Source: Cordylochernes scorpioides (taxonomy: Eukaryota; Arthropoda; Arachnida; Pseudoscorpiones; Chernetidae). Taken from it: DNA of 64,000 bases. Position numbers and translations under genes: made by a program. Where the stretch lies: contig CP092870.1 in assembly GCA_030710605.1 (NCBI GenBank), positions 93,571,742 to 93,635,741 on the forward strand, read 5' to 3'. Below the pieces are notes generated by a model. That model had not been told where the DNA came from. It saw only the letters and a program-made list of their open reading frames with translations, and did not search any database. Of the stretch, positions 54,040-64,000 are shown piece by piece; within the stretch, counting starts at the first letter, position 1; every line of letters begins with the position of its first letter.

Positions 54040-54560
54040 ACATTTTTTTTTTGCTTATCCCTAGTACATGTCTTCTACTTCTTCTTTCTTATCTCCACTC
54101 AATCACACTAAGGTATCAAGCTTGTAAAGCTTGAGATTTTTGATGGTGTCTGCCGGGGAAGAGTAGAGCTCATCAATGGATGAGTCAATACAGTCAATAA
54201 TATGTCTTGGGGTTGTAGGCTGAGAATTGCACTTAGTACATAGTGGGAAAAACTTGCAACCATTCTTGAAAGTCCCTAGTACATGTGGTACAGGCCATTA
54301 TAATCATGGTGGGTAGAAGTAGGCGACTGATTTTACTGTAAATGCACCACATGTATACACATGTGAAAAGCAGTTCGACTTTGCATTTACAAATGTGTCA
54401 GAGCCCCGTTTAGTTACTTGCACTTGCTAATGGGGTTGAACTTTTGCACGAATTCGGGAGTCATTGGAGCATTTTTTTTTTAAATCAGAAAAAAAGTGCC
54501 CAATGCGTGAATGGAACCCGGGTCGTAGCGGTAGAAAACCAACGGTTTAGACCATCCTTC
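54040..54560 (-). repeat. SINE-LINE chimera
   Basis: Minus strand, 5' to 3': a tRNA-headed SINE (54560 to about 54275, with CGACCCGGGTTCCATTCACG at its T-arm) ending CCACATGTACTAGGG. It then runs directly into a LINE C-terminal segment (LCTKCNSQPTTPRHIIDC, 54270-54165), the LINE 3' tail (GTGATTGAGTGGAGATAAGA), and finally the same tail word ACATGTACTAGGGATAAGC plus A's (54070-54046). The SINE and LINE thus share their 3' terminal sequence. Confidence 0.65.
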
Positions 54561-54699
54561 CACCGACCCTCAGCACAAAACTAAAATTGATAAAATATAG
54601 CAATGAGAAGCAATGAGGAAAGTTTACACTCAGAGTAATAAAATAACTAAACATAAACAATAATAACCTGTTAATAAAATAATAAATACTTTATAATGC

Positions 54700-54842
54700 A
54701 TTAGCGCGCCATCTGTTATCAAAATACGAAACTATTATAGACGCGTTAATTTTCCCATTGCAGTAGGAACAGTAGAAATTGTGTTATTTTAAAAAGAATC
54801 ATACGCGTCTATAATAGCATCGTATTCTAATAAATACTTTGT
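54700..54842. repeat. YCPYC-B deletion derivative
   Basis: Only the ends remain: GCGCGCCATCTGTTATCAAA at the left, CATTGCAGTAGGAACAGTAG in the middle, TACGCGTCTATAATAG at the right. They pair as inverted arms. A similar deletion copy is at 61370-61505. Confidence 0.55.
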
Positions 54843-55126
54843 TACATATCTCCTTTCCTATTGGACATCACTAATAAGATTTCCATCTTTATTGAAAAAG
54901 GCGACAGTGAGGTAATCGAAACGTCAAAAGGACAATAAACCTTTATAAAAACTGTGAAAACAAAAATAGTAAAAAAGTGAAAGTGTACTGTGACCAGGTA
55001 TATAAATTAAGAAAAAGGTATCTCTTGATTCTGTAACTAAAGGTTGCTGATGGCTTTCGCCATCTATCGAAATAAATATCAATTATTGAATTTTATCGTA
55101 AAAATAGAGGCTGCCTGGCCGGCATT

Positions 55127-55400
55127 CATATTTATATGAAAAATAGACACTTCGGCCACAGTTGGATGTTTTTATTTTCTCAATGTTTTGACCAAAATCT
55201 TTTGTCTTAATAAGGAGAAGTGAATAAAATAAAACATTTGGCAAGGTGTTAAAAAAAAGGCGTTAGAACAATTTTTAACACCTTGCCAAATGTTTTATTT
55301 TTATTTACTTCTCCTGACGAAGACAAAAGATTTTTGTCGGAACATTGAGAAAATAAAAAAACTCTAACTTGCCGAAGTATCTATTTTTCATATAAATATT
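55127..55400. repeat. Foldback element with CTGACGA hairpin core
   Basis: Long inverted arms (CTTCGGCCACAG ... ACATTTGGCAAGGTGTTA and TAACACCTTGCCAAATGTTT ... TTGCCGAAG) around about 55265. The right arm contains CTCCTGACGAAGACAAAAG, then ATTTTTGTCGGAACATTGAG: hammerhead-like but with GGAA in place of GAAA. Confidence 0.75.
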
Positions 55401-55772
55401 GAATTTTAATCATTACAGAATTGGCCAAATATTCTTGATTTCTTTTTTTCCCTTAATATATAAAAAGGTTGATGAAGAAAAAGACTTCAAACTAATTAAT
55501 AAAAGGCAAAGTGTTAGTTAGATCCTTGCTTCGTTTTAGCAGATGTTGGATTGTAGTTAGTTGAAAGAAACTAGTAGTTAACTATTATCTATTAATCTTT
55601 CTGTAGCAGGGAGTCAAGTACTCACTACTACACCGCTATAAATATTGAAGGAAATTGTTTCTTTCCCTTTAATGATGGTCTCCTTAAACTGCCTCTTCGA
55701 ATCTTTTAGCCCAAATATATCTTGTCTTAAATCCAGAGAATAAACTACAGAAAGAGCTCAAAGCTTTTGCCC

Positions 55773-56097
55773 ATGAGAGTATAAAGGGGATAGAAAAGTA
55801 AAACGACCAATTGGAATAGGTGTCTTTATTAAAATGTGACAAGCTTTCTAGTGGTAGCTCTTTATCAGGTTTCTGAAATAGCCAAAGGTCTGAGGTAGAC
55901 GCTAGAAAACTAGCGGCCTCGGGTTTGTGATAATTGCAATATATTTTTCTTTTAATAAAATGCTTCAAACTTTTGAGTGGTAACTCTACCTCAGACCTTT
56001 AGCTGTTAAAGAGCTACCACTCGGAAGCCTGTCACATTTTGATAGAGAAATCTATTTCAATTGGTCGTTTTACTTTTCTATCCCCTTATACTCTCAT
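55773..56097. repeat. Foldback element, AGAGCTACCACTCG family
   Basis: Arms GGGGATAGAAAAGTAAAACG / CGTTTTACTTTTCTATCCCC, and GTGACAAGCTTTCTAGTGG / CCACTCGGAAGCCTGTCAC. The core carries CTAGCGGCCTCGGGTTTGTG, shared with the hammerhead unit tail. A half copy is at 57120-57320. Confidence 0.75.
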
Positions 56098-56157
56098 GAA
56101 TAATTAAAAATATGAAATTAAATAAATATTAATATTTATCAATACATATTTATATAA

Positions 56158-56685
56158 TAATTTTTCCATTGCAGTAAGGGCAGTAGAAATTGTTTTATTT
56201 TAAAAAGAATATCACGCGTCTAAAATAGTTTCGTAATTTGATAACAGATGGCGCGCTAGTGCATAGTAATATAATTGTTCGAATAAAAGACACAAATTGA
56301 TATTTGCGGAAGAGCGATTGCTCGAAGCATATTATATATTTATAATTTTGTGTAAATCTGCTGTCTTAAAAGCTTTTGTCCATAGTTCATCTAAAATACC
56401 CATTCGAAGAGTCAAGGATAAGTATCACTATAAAAGGAAGTTCCAAAAAATGCAATATGTAGAAGGCGGAATAATTGTTACTCCAAAAATGCAATATAAA
56501 AGCGGTATGGTAGATTAAACTGGCGAAACCGCTGGGAGGGTTCACCACTGATGAGCCAGGCTCTCCCTTTAATTTTTCCATTGCAGTAAGGGCAGTAGAA
56601 ATTGTTTTATTTAAAAAAGAATATTACGCGTCTTAAATAGTTTCGTAATTTGATAACAGATGGCGCGCTAGTGCATCGTAACATA
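56158..56685 (+). mobile_element. YCPYC-B element with direct terminal repeats
   Basis: The 110-bp end segment TTTTCCATTGCAGTAAGGGC ... GATAACAGATGGCGCGCTAG occurs at 56158-56268 and again at 56573-56683, with a full internal part between (GCGGAAGAGCGATTGCTCGA ... TGGCGAAACCGCTGGGAGGG). The array-like arrangement equals one unit plus a partial unit in tandem, as at 27925-28385. Confidence 0.7.
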
Positions 56686-56865
56686 TTTATATATCTATAA
56701 TAATGAATAGATTCAAAAAGGATGAGTTTCTTTATTTGAAAAATTAATTCGAGCTTTCGGGCTCAAGCTGCCCTTCTACAGGAATTTATATTTATTATAA
56801 TAATTATTTATATATCGTTTCTGAATATAGAGCAATCCATATTTAAATCATTAGATAATAAAAAT

Positions 56866-57031
56866 ACATATATTGGATTGAATAAAAGATTTATTTGCCA
56901 ATATTTCGGTTTGAGCGGCGCTGAGTTTGTTTATACAAAAATGTAATGTCTTGATAAAGGTTGGCATTCAGCCAACCGAAATATTGGCAAATACATTTTT
57001 TATTCAATCCAATATATGCCTTTTTATTATC
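56866..57031. repeat. Foldback element, GGCTGAACGCC family
   Basis: Arms TATATTGGATTGAATAAAAG ... TTGCCAATATTTCGG and CCGAAATATTGGCAA ... TTCAATCCAATATATGCC, joined by CGCTGAGTTTGT and CTTGATAAAGGTTGGC. Confidence 0.75.
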
Positions 57032-57047
57032 TAATATTTATATATGT

Positions 57048-57320
57048 ATATATGGAAATTTTGCCGGAAGGATATTGATCTATAAAGGTCACCTCTCCCG
57101 TCAAAATAGATGTCAAAGCTAGACGCCGCAAACTAGCGACCTCGGGTTGGTGATAATTGCAATATATGTTTATTTCAATAAAAATGCTCCAAGCTTTCGA
57201 GTGGCAACTCTACTTCAGACCTTTAGCTTTTTCAGAAACCTGATAAAGAGCTACCACTCGAAAGCCTGTCACATTTTAATAAAGAAACCGATTTTAATTG
57301 GTCGTTTTACTTTTCTATCC
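57048..57320 (-). repeat. Inverted tail of the hammerhead unit plus half of the AGAGCTACCACTCG foldback
   Basis: CACCTCTCCCGTCAAAATAG and CTAGACGCCGCAAACTAGCG match the reverse of 34255-34310. AAGCTTTCGAGTGGCAACTC and CTACCACTCGAAAGCCTGTC then match the family at 55773. Confidence 0.6.
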
Positions 57321-57328
57321 CCTTTATA

Positions 57329-57973
57329 CACCCATGGACAAAACTTAAGGAAGTTGTACCTTTTAGCATGTATATCGGGTTTCAGATAATAACTCTCTGA
57401 AAGTTATTACAGTGACCTTTATTGAAAACACACGAGATAAACAAGTGTGAACAAAATTGCTTCTGTCTCCTTTAAAGAAAAAAAATATATGTCGTAAACC
57501 CGGGTAAGACAACAAGTGAGTTGGAAGCAGTCGGGGTTGAGTGGCAAGGCGTACAGAGTGGTGAGTCCGCACGGGACAGTAAGGACAAAGTTTTGGATCA
57601 AAAGACGCTCTTCCGGGACGTCTCAAGTCGCACCAAAACGGCGGCCACGAGGGCCGCCGTGAGATGACAACGGACCTAGAATCAGCGGGCCTGTCCGAAA
57701 TATCCACTGTAACCTAACTAACTTTCAACATCCGGACCAACGTCCCTTTTTGTCCCTCTCTGGATCCCCCGGGTGTTGATGCTCATTGGTCAGTCTTATG
57801 TGGGTCATCCTCCCCTTCCCTGGGGTCTGGTGGTAAGCTGGTGTCACTTTGAGACAACTAGAAAAGACGTCATACTTTATTACTTACATATCTCATTGTT
57901 TAAATTAAGATATATATATAGACCACCGGCGATATCAAAGACTTTCCACTTCCTTAAGTTTTATCCATGAGTG
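57329..57973 (+). repeat. Tc1-like MITE interrupted by a GC-rich insertion
   Basis: Left half 57329 to about 57497, right half about 57912-57973 (ACCGGCGATATCAAAGAC ... TTTTATCCATGAGTG). The ~415 bp between (57498-57911) is GC-rich (GGCGGCCACGAGGGCCGCCG), contains ACCCGGG and CCCCCGGG words, and matches nothing else in the window. Its identity is unknown. Confidence 0.7.
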
Positions 57974-58315
57974 CATTAGACATTCGGGTCACCCAAGGCA
58001 GTACAGTTGCTACGAAGCAATAACTAAGACCTGAGAAAGACAGCAAACAGATGAAGGGGATTGGAGGCCGATTGCTTGCTCATTGATTGGTTGATTTGCC
58101 TGAGGCGTCCGCCATTTATCTTGTTTCCCATTGGTTAGTTGTAGCGGGGAAATCCAGTGGGTTGTTTTGTTTTTGTGTTACTCTCTGATTGAATTAGGTT
58201 GTACGGAATATATATTGTAATGGTTGTCTTAATCTCTTGATGTTATATTACGTACAGTTTCAGAAACATACTATATTTGCATATATTACATATTTGATCC
58301 GTCGCATATGCAACA
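57974..58315. other. Unique non-coding stretch
   Basis: Moderate GC. No gene, RNA or repeat recognised. Confidence 0.4.
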
Positions 58316-58680
58316 GTTTTTTTTTAATTATCCCTAGTACATGTGGTATAGGCCATGATAATCATGGTGTGTAAGAAGTTGGCGACTTCTTTTACTGTAA
58401 GTGTCTACAAAATGTCTACAAATATGAAAAACAGTTAGAATTTTGCACTTACAAATGTGCCAAAGCCCCGTTTGGTTACTTACACTCGCTTGTGGGGTTG
58501 GACTTTTGCAAGAATCGGGGGGGCTATTGAAGCATTTTTTTAATTAGAAAAAAAGTAATTAATGCGTGATTCGATCCCAAGAAGTTAACGACTTATAGGA
58601 TCTTTACTGTAAGTGCACCAGATGTCTACATACATGGAAAACAGTTCAACTTTGCACTTACAAGTGTGCCAGAGTTCCTG
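58316..58680 (-). repeat. tRNA-type SINE, partial double copy
   Basis: A copy with tail at 58320-58345 (TATCCCTAGTACATGTGG) runs to a truncated head at about 58588 (GCGTGATTCGATCCCA). The body then restarts (AAGAAGTTAACGACTTATAG ... GTGCACCAGATGTCTACA) to about 58680. Confidence 0.65.
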
Positions 58681-58847
58681 AATGGCTTTTTATATTATTT
58701 ATAACAATTTTTAATTAAAGAGAGAAAGTCACCACCTGATCGCCCAACCAAAAATTTCTGAATAGGGAATAATCGTTTGATTATTAAATTTTATATTCAT
58801 GAATATGGTCAAATCTGAAATATTATTTTTATAAATTGATGATTAGT

Positions 58848-59425
58848 TGATATTTATTCTGACAGATGGCGCAAACCATCAGCAACTTGATTATTTACGC
58901 AATCAGAAGATGCCTTTTTTATATATAAATAATTTATCAACCTGATATCCCAGAACAATTTCAATTTTGTACCTTTTCAAAAAAAAAAAGTAATAATTTG
59001 CTTCTATACTTAATAAATTTATTTTTTAAATATAATCTAATTAATATATTTTTAGTTGAAATCAAAAGTTAAATGTTATTAAAATTTCAATGTTTACAAA
59101 TGGGAGAATATTTTGGAGAACTATCTATGTATTTAATACGACTGTATTTGCATAATAATGAAGTTATGGTTTTCTTCATAAGCTATGGATAAGCAGATTC
59201 AATGTGTTTCCTTCCATACTCTTCTGTTACTTAACACGCCATAGCCCAAAACCATAGTATGCAAATTAGAATTTTGTCCGTATTTTTCAAAACGGGTGTT
59301 GTGACTCTCATTCCTTATAACCACTAGTAAAGTTATGAAAGAAAAAAAGACATCTTCTTATCGTGCAAATAAAAGTTGCTGATGGATTGCGCCATCTATC
59401 GGAATAAATATTAACTATTCGTTGA
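58848..59425. repeat. Long-spaced inverted repeat, GACAGATGGCG family
   Basis: AGTTGATATTTATTCTGACA with GATGGCGCAAACCATCAGCA at the left is matched in reverse by TGCTGATGGATTGCGCCATC with TATCGGAATAAATATTAACT at the right, about 500 bp apart. Single ends occur at 19420, 55035 and 59600. Confidence 0.6.
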
Positions 59426-59882
59426 TTTTTTTAAGTGGAGTTCTGGCCGAAGTGTCTATTTTTTATATAAATATGAATGCCGGCCAGGCAGCCTCTATCT
59501 TTACGATATTCCAGAATTGGCCAAATACCCATTATTGATTAATCAAGAAAAGTTAACCACATACGCGTTTCGGGCTGTTTGCCCCCCCAATTTTACGAAT
59601 AGTTGATATTTATTCCGATAGATGGCGCAAGCCATCAGCAACTTTCATTTACACGATAAGGAGATGCCTTTTTTTTCTTTCTTAGTTTATGCACCTTATC
59701 CTAGTACACAAATCCACATTTGCACTATTTTTCATACTAGTAAAGTTTGTTTTCCAGTGTGATAAACATGATGCATAATTAAAGAGAGAGATGCCTCTTT
59801 TAGTAAACAAATTTATATAAATATTTTACCTGAATGAATTTTTCTCTCTTTCGAATGATATAATACAGATAATTATATATAT

Positions 59883-60390
59883 AACTAGCGGACGTACCCG
59901 GCTTCGCCCGGGTTTTACCCGAGTAAAGGTTTGTCTAACGAATCTCTCAATAAAGTGAACATTTTTTCCCAGTCCCTTGAAAAATACTCGATAAGTTGAA
60001 TAAAATCAATATTAATTGGTTCCCTCGGTAATTGGAAGTTAAAGGAATAGTATCTTGTCTTGTGGAATTGTATCATTATTCTTGTCTCAAATAAATTGCC
60101 GTGTCATCCTGAATTTTGTCTTTCCTAATTTTCTACATTACAAAATCATCGTATCATCATGATAATATTTAAAGCAGATTGTTGAATTATAACAGATAAA
60201 TTAGAATATTTATCTTGATTATTTTAAAGCGAAAAGTTATTTCAAAAATTTTATTTGCTAGAAACCTTCCCAGTACTATACTAAATAACTTCCCAAAGTT
60301 TCATGGCGTTCCAATGAGTGGTTTGGTCAGGCATAAAGGACAGACAGACACACACACACACATACATTCATTTTTATATATATAGATTAT
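59883..60390 (+). repeat. Dispersed element starting ACTAGCGGACGTACCCGG
   Basis: Begins ACTAGCGGACGTACCCGGCT with CGCCCGGGTTTTACCCG forming a GC hairpin. It ends AGACAGACACACACACACAC with ATTCATTTTTATATATATAG, lying between TATATATA words. This resembles RTE-type or RTE-dependent short elements of invertebrates. An internal piece (60075-60130) matches the TRIM LTR end. No coding capacity. Confidence 0.5.
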
Positions 60391-60959
60391 GCAAATATGT
60401 TTTCATTTCTTTTATTTCTTTTATTGGATGAATTTGAGATGAGGCTCACGGCTGAACCAATCAGAGCGAGCATAAAACTGGCACCATATCTATTTACATA
60501 TAAACCGACTATGAAGGACCCAACGACATCAATATAAATTGTAAATGAACAAACCCTGTACATCCCCCACAGTATATATGATGATCTAGGTTGCTCCTTT
60601 TGAGCGGTGGCACCTAATAAAGTTATTTGGAACTTGGAACCGACTATGACATATGTAATTACATAATGTTTACTAATTGTTGTTCTTTGAGAACAAGAAC
60701 TGCTTGTTCTCGGCTGCTTGTATATAAGTTTATACTAATTCCTTTCTTTCTTTCCCCCTTTATTTGATACATTGTAAATAACATTGCAGATTACCGGAAT
60801 TATTACTGTTATTTCTGTATGTACCCTACATTTATTCTTGGAGATCTTTATAAGACTAAAAGGTTTTAATAAAGCTTTTGGTTGTTCATGAAAATGGAGT
60901 TTTCCTGGCCGGCAATCATATTTCTTACAATTAAATATACTTTAGGTCTTAATAAATCT

Positions 60960-61320
60960 TTTGTTACAATTACAATTATTTTATTTACAAAGTGCTATAT
61001 CACGCAAGGGATACTTGCGCCAAACAAGGAGAAAAGTTTATTTACATAAGTTATTTACATTATTCAACGCATGAAAACATCAGAGATCCAGATTTTGTAG
61101 AAAGTTTAGAATGTATTTACAAAATGAATTGAACTTTAAATATGATTTTTTTAATCGGAAATCAAATCGTTAAGTTCACAAACAACTAGTTCATTCTATA
61201 ATCTTGAAATGCTGGGCAATCGATCATTAGATGTCTTGAGGTTTGTTCCTCAATACCACAAAAGCAACTTGAATCCTCCACTGCCTTTATACTTTTTAAA
61301 AACTTTTGAAATTTCCGTGG
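60960..61320 (-). pseudogene. LINE 3'-end fragment with zinc finger
   Basis: The minus strand reads SSCFCGIEEQTSRHLMIDCP, the C-x-C-x8-H-x4-C finger seen at the end of R1/Jockey-type ORF2, then AFQDYRMN and a stop. The rest toward 60960 is 3' UTR. Heavily 5'-truncated. Distinct in sequence from the LINE at 306-4083. Confidence 0.7.
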
Positions 61321-61369
61321 TTTGTAACAAATTGAGTATTATATATATAAAAAAAAAACTACTATTATG

Positions 61370-61505
61370 ATTGATGCATTAGCGCGCCATCTGTTATCAA
61401 AATTTCTTGTTTTTCCATTGCAGTAAGGACAGTAGAATTTGTTTATTTTTAAAAAGAATCATACGCTTCTATAATAGTTTCGAATTTTGATATATGTATT
61501 ATAGT
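61370..61505. repeat. YCPYC-B deletion derivative
   Basis: GCATTAGCGCGCCATCTGTT at the left, CCATTGCAGTAAGGACAGTA in the middle, AGTTTCGAATTTTGATA at the right. The internal box is gone. Confidence 0.55.
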
Positions 61506-61540
61506 GATTCTGATGTTATTATAACGAATCTAAATTATAA

Positions 61541-61690
61541 TTAGATAATAAAAGGCATATATTGGATTTAATAAAATATTTATTTTGCCAATATTTCGGC
61601 TGGCTGAACGCCAACCTTTATCGAGGCATTACATTTTTTGTATACACAAACTCAGCGCCGCATTATAATATAAAATATGGATTATTATGA
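61541..61690. repeat. One arm of the GGCTGAACGCC foldback family
   Basis: TATATTGGATTTAATAAAAT, then GCCAATATTTCGGCTGGCTG and the shared centre CAAACTCAGCGCCGC. The second arm is absent. Confidence 0.6.
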
Positions 61691-62521
61691 TTAATCAATT
61701 ATAATGAATATATATTTTTAAAATGTTTATTTACAGAGTTAATTTTTAGATCATTTATCATTTACGCGCTCAATATTTCTACTAATTTCTTTTTAAATGC
61801 TAAATTAATTTTGTGGGTATGCATTTATAAGGCGTCAGTATATTAAAACTGAAGAGTAAATATAACAATATTTTCATAGAAGCATATTTGTGAAGCCTTA
61901 AAAATCTATACTTTCAAGGTAAAAATCTATACTTTAAACTATTCATAGTTATAGAAGAGAAAATGGCCTTTGTTTTGGCCAAGTTAAGCCTACTATTTAG
62001 GGTTAGCTTTTAAGCCGATTACGCCTATTTTTAACAATGGCCAAATTAAAAGCTTCTCAAACAGTTTCATCGATCAATACGGTGTCTTCTGCAGCGCTTT
62101 CTTATTTTAACTTTTCGTCTGCGAAAACAAAAATAGTTTTAAAATAAATAGTTCGTATTAATATATATATAATATATACATGTAGTAGTATCAACTGCCA
62201 ATAAAGTTGCATAACCCAGACTAGCATTATGCAATTTGAAAACAAATTTGCATAGTGTAAAAGTACCTTAAAATATGCAACTTGATAATCTTGTACTCAT
62301 TCTTTTGATAAAGCGATTTTATATATAAATAAGGTAAATATTATTATTATTTTTAGATTATTTAATATAAATCATTTATAAATCACTTAATTAAGAAAAA
62401 GGCATCTACTGATATAGGGAAAATAATTATTAATTTATAAACCTGATACCACTACAATTTCACTATTGTACTATATTTTTTAACAATTTCTATTTAAAAA
62501 AAATAATATTTAAAAGATATA
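61691..62521. other. AT-rich gene-free stretch
   Basis: No gene or classified repeat recognised. Confidence 0.45.
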
Positions 62522-63047
62522 CAATTAAAACTGTCTATAGCGCCCCCTCTTGGGACTCACCAAAATAGGGTGCTATAGAAAGTGGGTGCTATAGACAGGT
62601 CATTTTAATGTAAAATGTTTACATTTTAATGTTTAAAATCGGGCGCTATAGAGAGGAAGGCGCTATTTAGAGGGGGCGCTATAGACAGGTCACTTTTAAT
62701 GTAAAATGTTTACATTTTAATGTTTAAAATCGGGCGCTACAGAGAGGAAGGCGCTATTTAGAGGGGGCGCTATAGACAGGTCACTTTTAATGTAAAATGT
62801 TTACATTTTAATGTTTAAAATCGGGCGCTATAGAGAGGAAGGCGCTATTTAGAGGGGGCGCTATAGACAGGTCACTTTTAATGTAAAATGTTTAAAATCG
62901 GGCGCTATAGAGAGGAAGGCGCTATTTAGAGGGGGCGCTATAGACAGGTCACTTTTAATGTAAAATGTTTACATTTTAATGTTTAAAACCGGGCGCTATA
63001 GAGAGGAAGGCGCTATTTAGAGGGGGCGCTATAGACAGGTTTAACTG
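62522..63047. repeat. pogo-like MITE with internal 91-bp tandem expansion
   Basis: Ends CAATTAAAACTGTCTATAGC and GACAGGTTTAACTG, TA on both sides, as at 35546-35722. The inside holds about five copies of a 91-bp unit (AGGTCACTTTTAATGTAAAA ... GGCGCTATTTAGAGGGGGCG). One copy lacks 20 bp (near 62885). Confidence 0.85.
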
Positions 63048-63241
63048 TATATTATATGATAAAAAGTAAGAAACAATAGAAATAAAAAGTCAGGTGATGA
63101 TATTAAAAATAAAATCGCTCATTGTGAGCGGTCTTTGAAAAAACTTTGGATGTTTTTATTTTCCAAAAGACAATATGTAATGCAATAAAGCCTTACTAAA
63201 ACGAACCAGGAATATAGTGAACTTTCCCTTACAAAACGTAC

Positions 63242-63340
63242 ATGATATATTGTTGCACCAGGTTGCGGCTTGGCAGACTCTTCAACTTTGATTCTCTCCT
63301 GTGCTGGGTCTTGCATCTTACCAGAGCGTGTTTCAACCAT
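63242..63340 (-). CDS. Possible coding exon of an unrecognised gene
   Basis: ATG at 63340 in the context GTAGGATGG, 33 codons, ending CAT|GTACGT (good donor, phase 0). The peptide begins MVETRSGKMQDPAQERIK and continues VEESAKPQPGATIYH. It is charged and non-repetitive, unlike the AT-driven frames around it. No family is recognised. It could be a first exon of a neighbouring gene, or by chance of the SLC17 gene, but no TM1 exon was found between here and exon A. An upstream TTTGTAG could also be an acceptor. Confidence 0.3.
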
Positions 63341-64000
63341 CCTACAAATTTATATAAGGGAATAATGAGATAACTTTAAGTAGCCTCCAGAATCCTTTAT
63401 TTATTTCTCACATCAAAGAGAGCAGTGAAGTCACACAGTGTACCTAAATACAAATGATGATTCTATAATACATATATTCTGTTTATAATACATATATTCT
63501 GTTTATAATACATATATTATGTTTAATACAATAAATATAAATATAAAATATAAATTTGAATTTAGTATATATGAAAAATAATATTACAAATATTAAAATA
63601 AAATAGGTTCATTAGCCATGATGCAACAAAATAATCCCCATTTTTAGCTTATAGTGAACCACGGCATTAGTGAACCACGGCTATAGCGAACCAAAGGTTA
63701 AATTAGATTGGAGTTGTTTTACTGAGATTTCACTGAATCTTTCTGCCACAAGTTAGACATCAATATTGATATTTGAGAGAGGAAAATGCTAAATTTGATA
63801 ATTGTTTTGAGAAATAGTTAGTAATTAGTAATCCTTGTGTCGGAGCACAATTATAGTTATTAGAGAAATGGGGGGTAAAATTAATGACGTGCAGTTTTGA
63901 CAGGGGGCGTCGTGGGCTGACCAATTACAGACGTCTGTAGCTGGTGACGTCAGCACTTTGGAAATTAACACCAAACGTACCTGTTACCATACTTTTACTC
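63341..64000. other. Upstream flank, no gene seen
   Basis: Contains a triplicated word CATATATTCTGTTTATAATA (63470-63520), AT-rich sequence, and a GC-richer block with two CGTCAG/ACGTCAG-like words from 63890 on. No exon is placed. Confidence 0.4.

Noticed and set aside
54892..54925. Hammerhead-like TCGAAACGTC site
   Set aside because: There is no CTGANGA core upstream (GACAGTGAGG instead).

Overview
The window reads as AT-rich, intron-bearing animal DNA. The mix of R1/Jockey-type LINEs, a Mag-like Ty3/gypsy element, a Helentron-type insertion, a DUF4817-type mariner relative and many TA-flanked MITEs points to an invertebrate, most likely an arthropod. That placement is inference. There is no bacterial-style gene organisation.

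Host genes. The backbone is one minus-strand gene of the SLC17 family (sialin / phosphate-cotransporter type major facilitator). Ten exons can be placed with consistent phases, from 37337 down to the stop codon at 9823, giving 416 residues. The exon(s) for the N-terminus and first membrane helix were not found and probably lie beyond 64000. Nested in its largest intron, on the same strand, is an uninterrupted frame of about 3.1 kb (21139-24240). It carries four C2-like domains and resembles the C-terminal half of the centriole protein C2CD3. A short possible exon of an unrelated or unknown gene lies at 63242-63340.

Intron content. Six minisatellites sit inside the SLC17 introns: 11508-12835, 14545-15262, 15629-17850, 28780-29410, 30787-32655 and 37339-38715. 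A seventh is at 18625-19085. Four of them abut an exon. Two (15629-17850 and 30787-32655) have repeat units that contain the real 3' splice site plus the first 35-47 nt of the exon, so the gene carries tens of decoy splice acceptors. One array (37339-38715) is almost perfectly homogeneous and so looks young.

Mobile DNA, left to right. 306-4083 is a LINE with an intact 1014-codon ORF2. 4381-5170 is a tandem amplification of a LINE C-terminal zinc-knuckle segment. Between 6 and 41 kb there are copies of several short families: a Tc1-like MITE with ends CACTCATGGACAAAAC, an unclassified family here called YCPYC, tRNA-headed SINEs, foldback elements, a pogo-like MITE and a small TRIM (36071-36762). 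41526-53702 is a DNA transposon with about 400-bp inverted repeats, into which a LINE has inserted. That LINE is itself split by a gypsy element (45782-49914) and by a Helentron-like segment (50755-52244). 53.7-63 kb is more repeats.

Most unusual signals: (i) minisatellites that copy splice acceptors; (ii) a complete hammerhead-ribozyme fold at 34135-34178 in a 333-bp tandem unit, the layout of retrozymes and Penelope terminal repeats, with several related CTGAnGA-hairpin-CGAAA families nearby; (iii) an intronless C2CD3-like frame whose 5' edge coincides with a MITE; (iv) SINE and LINE copies sharing a 3' tail and fused end to end at 54 kb; (v) a U2 snRNA 5'-end fragment joined to unrelated sequence.
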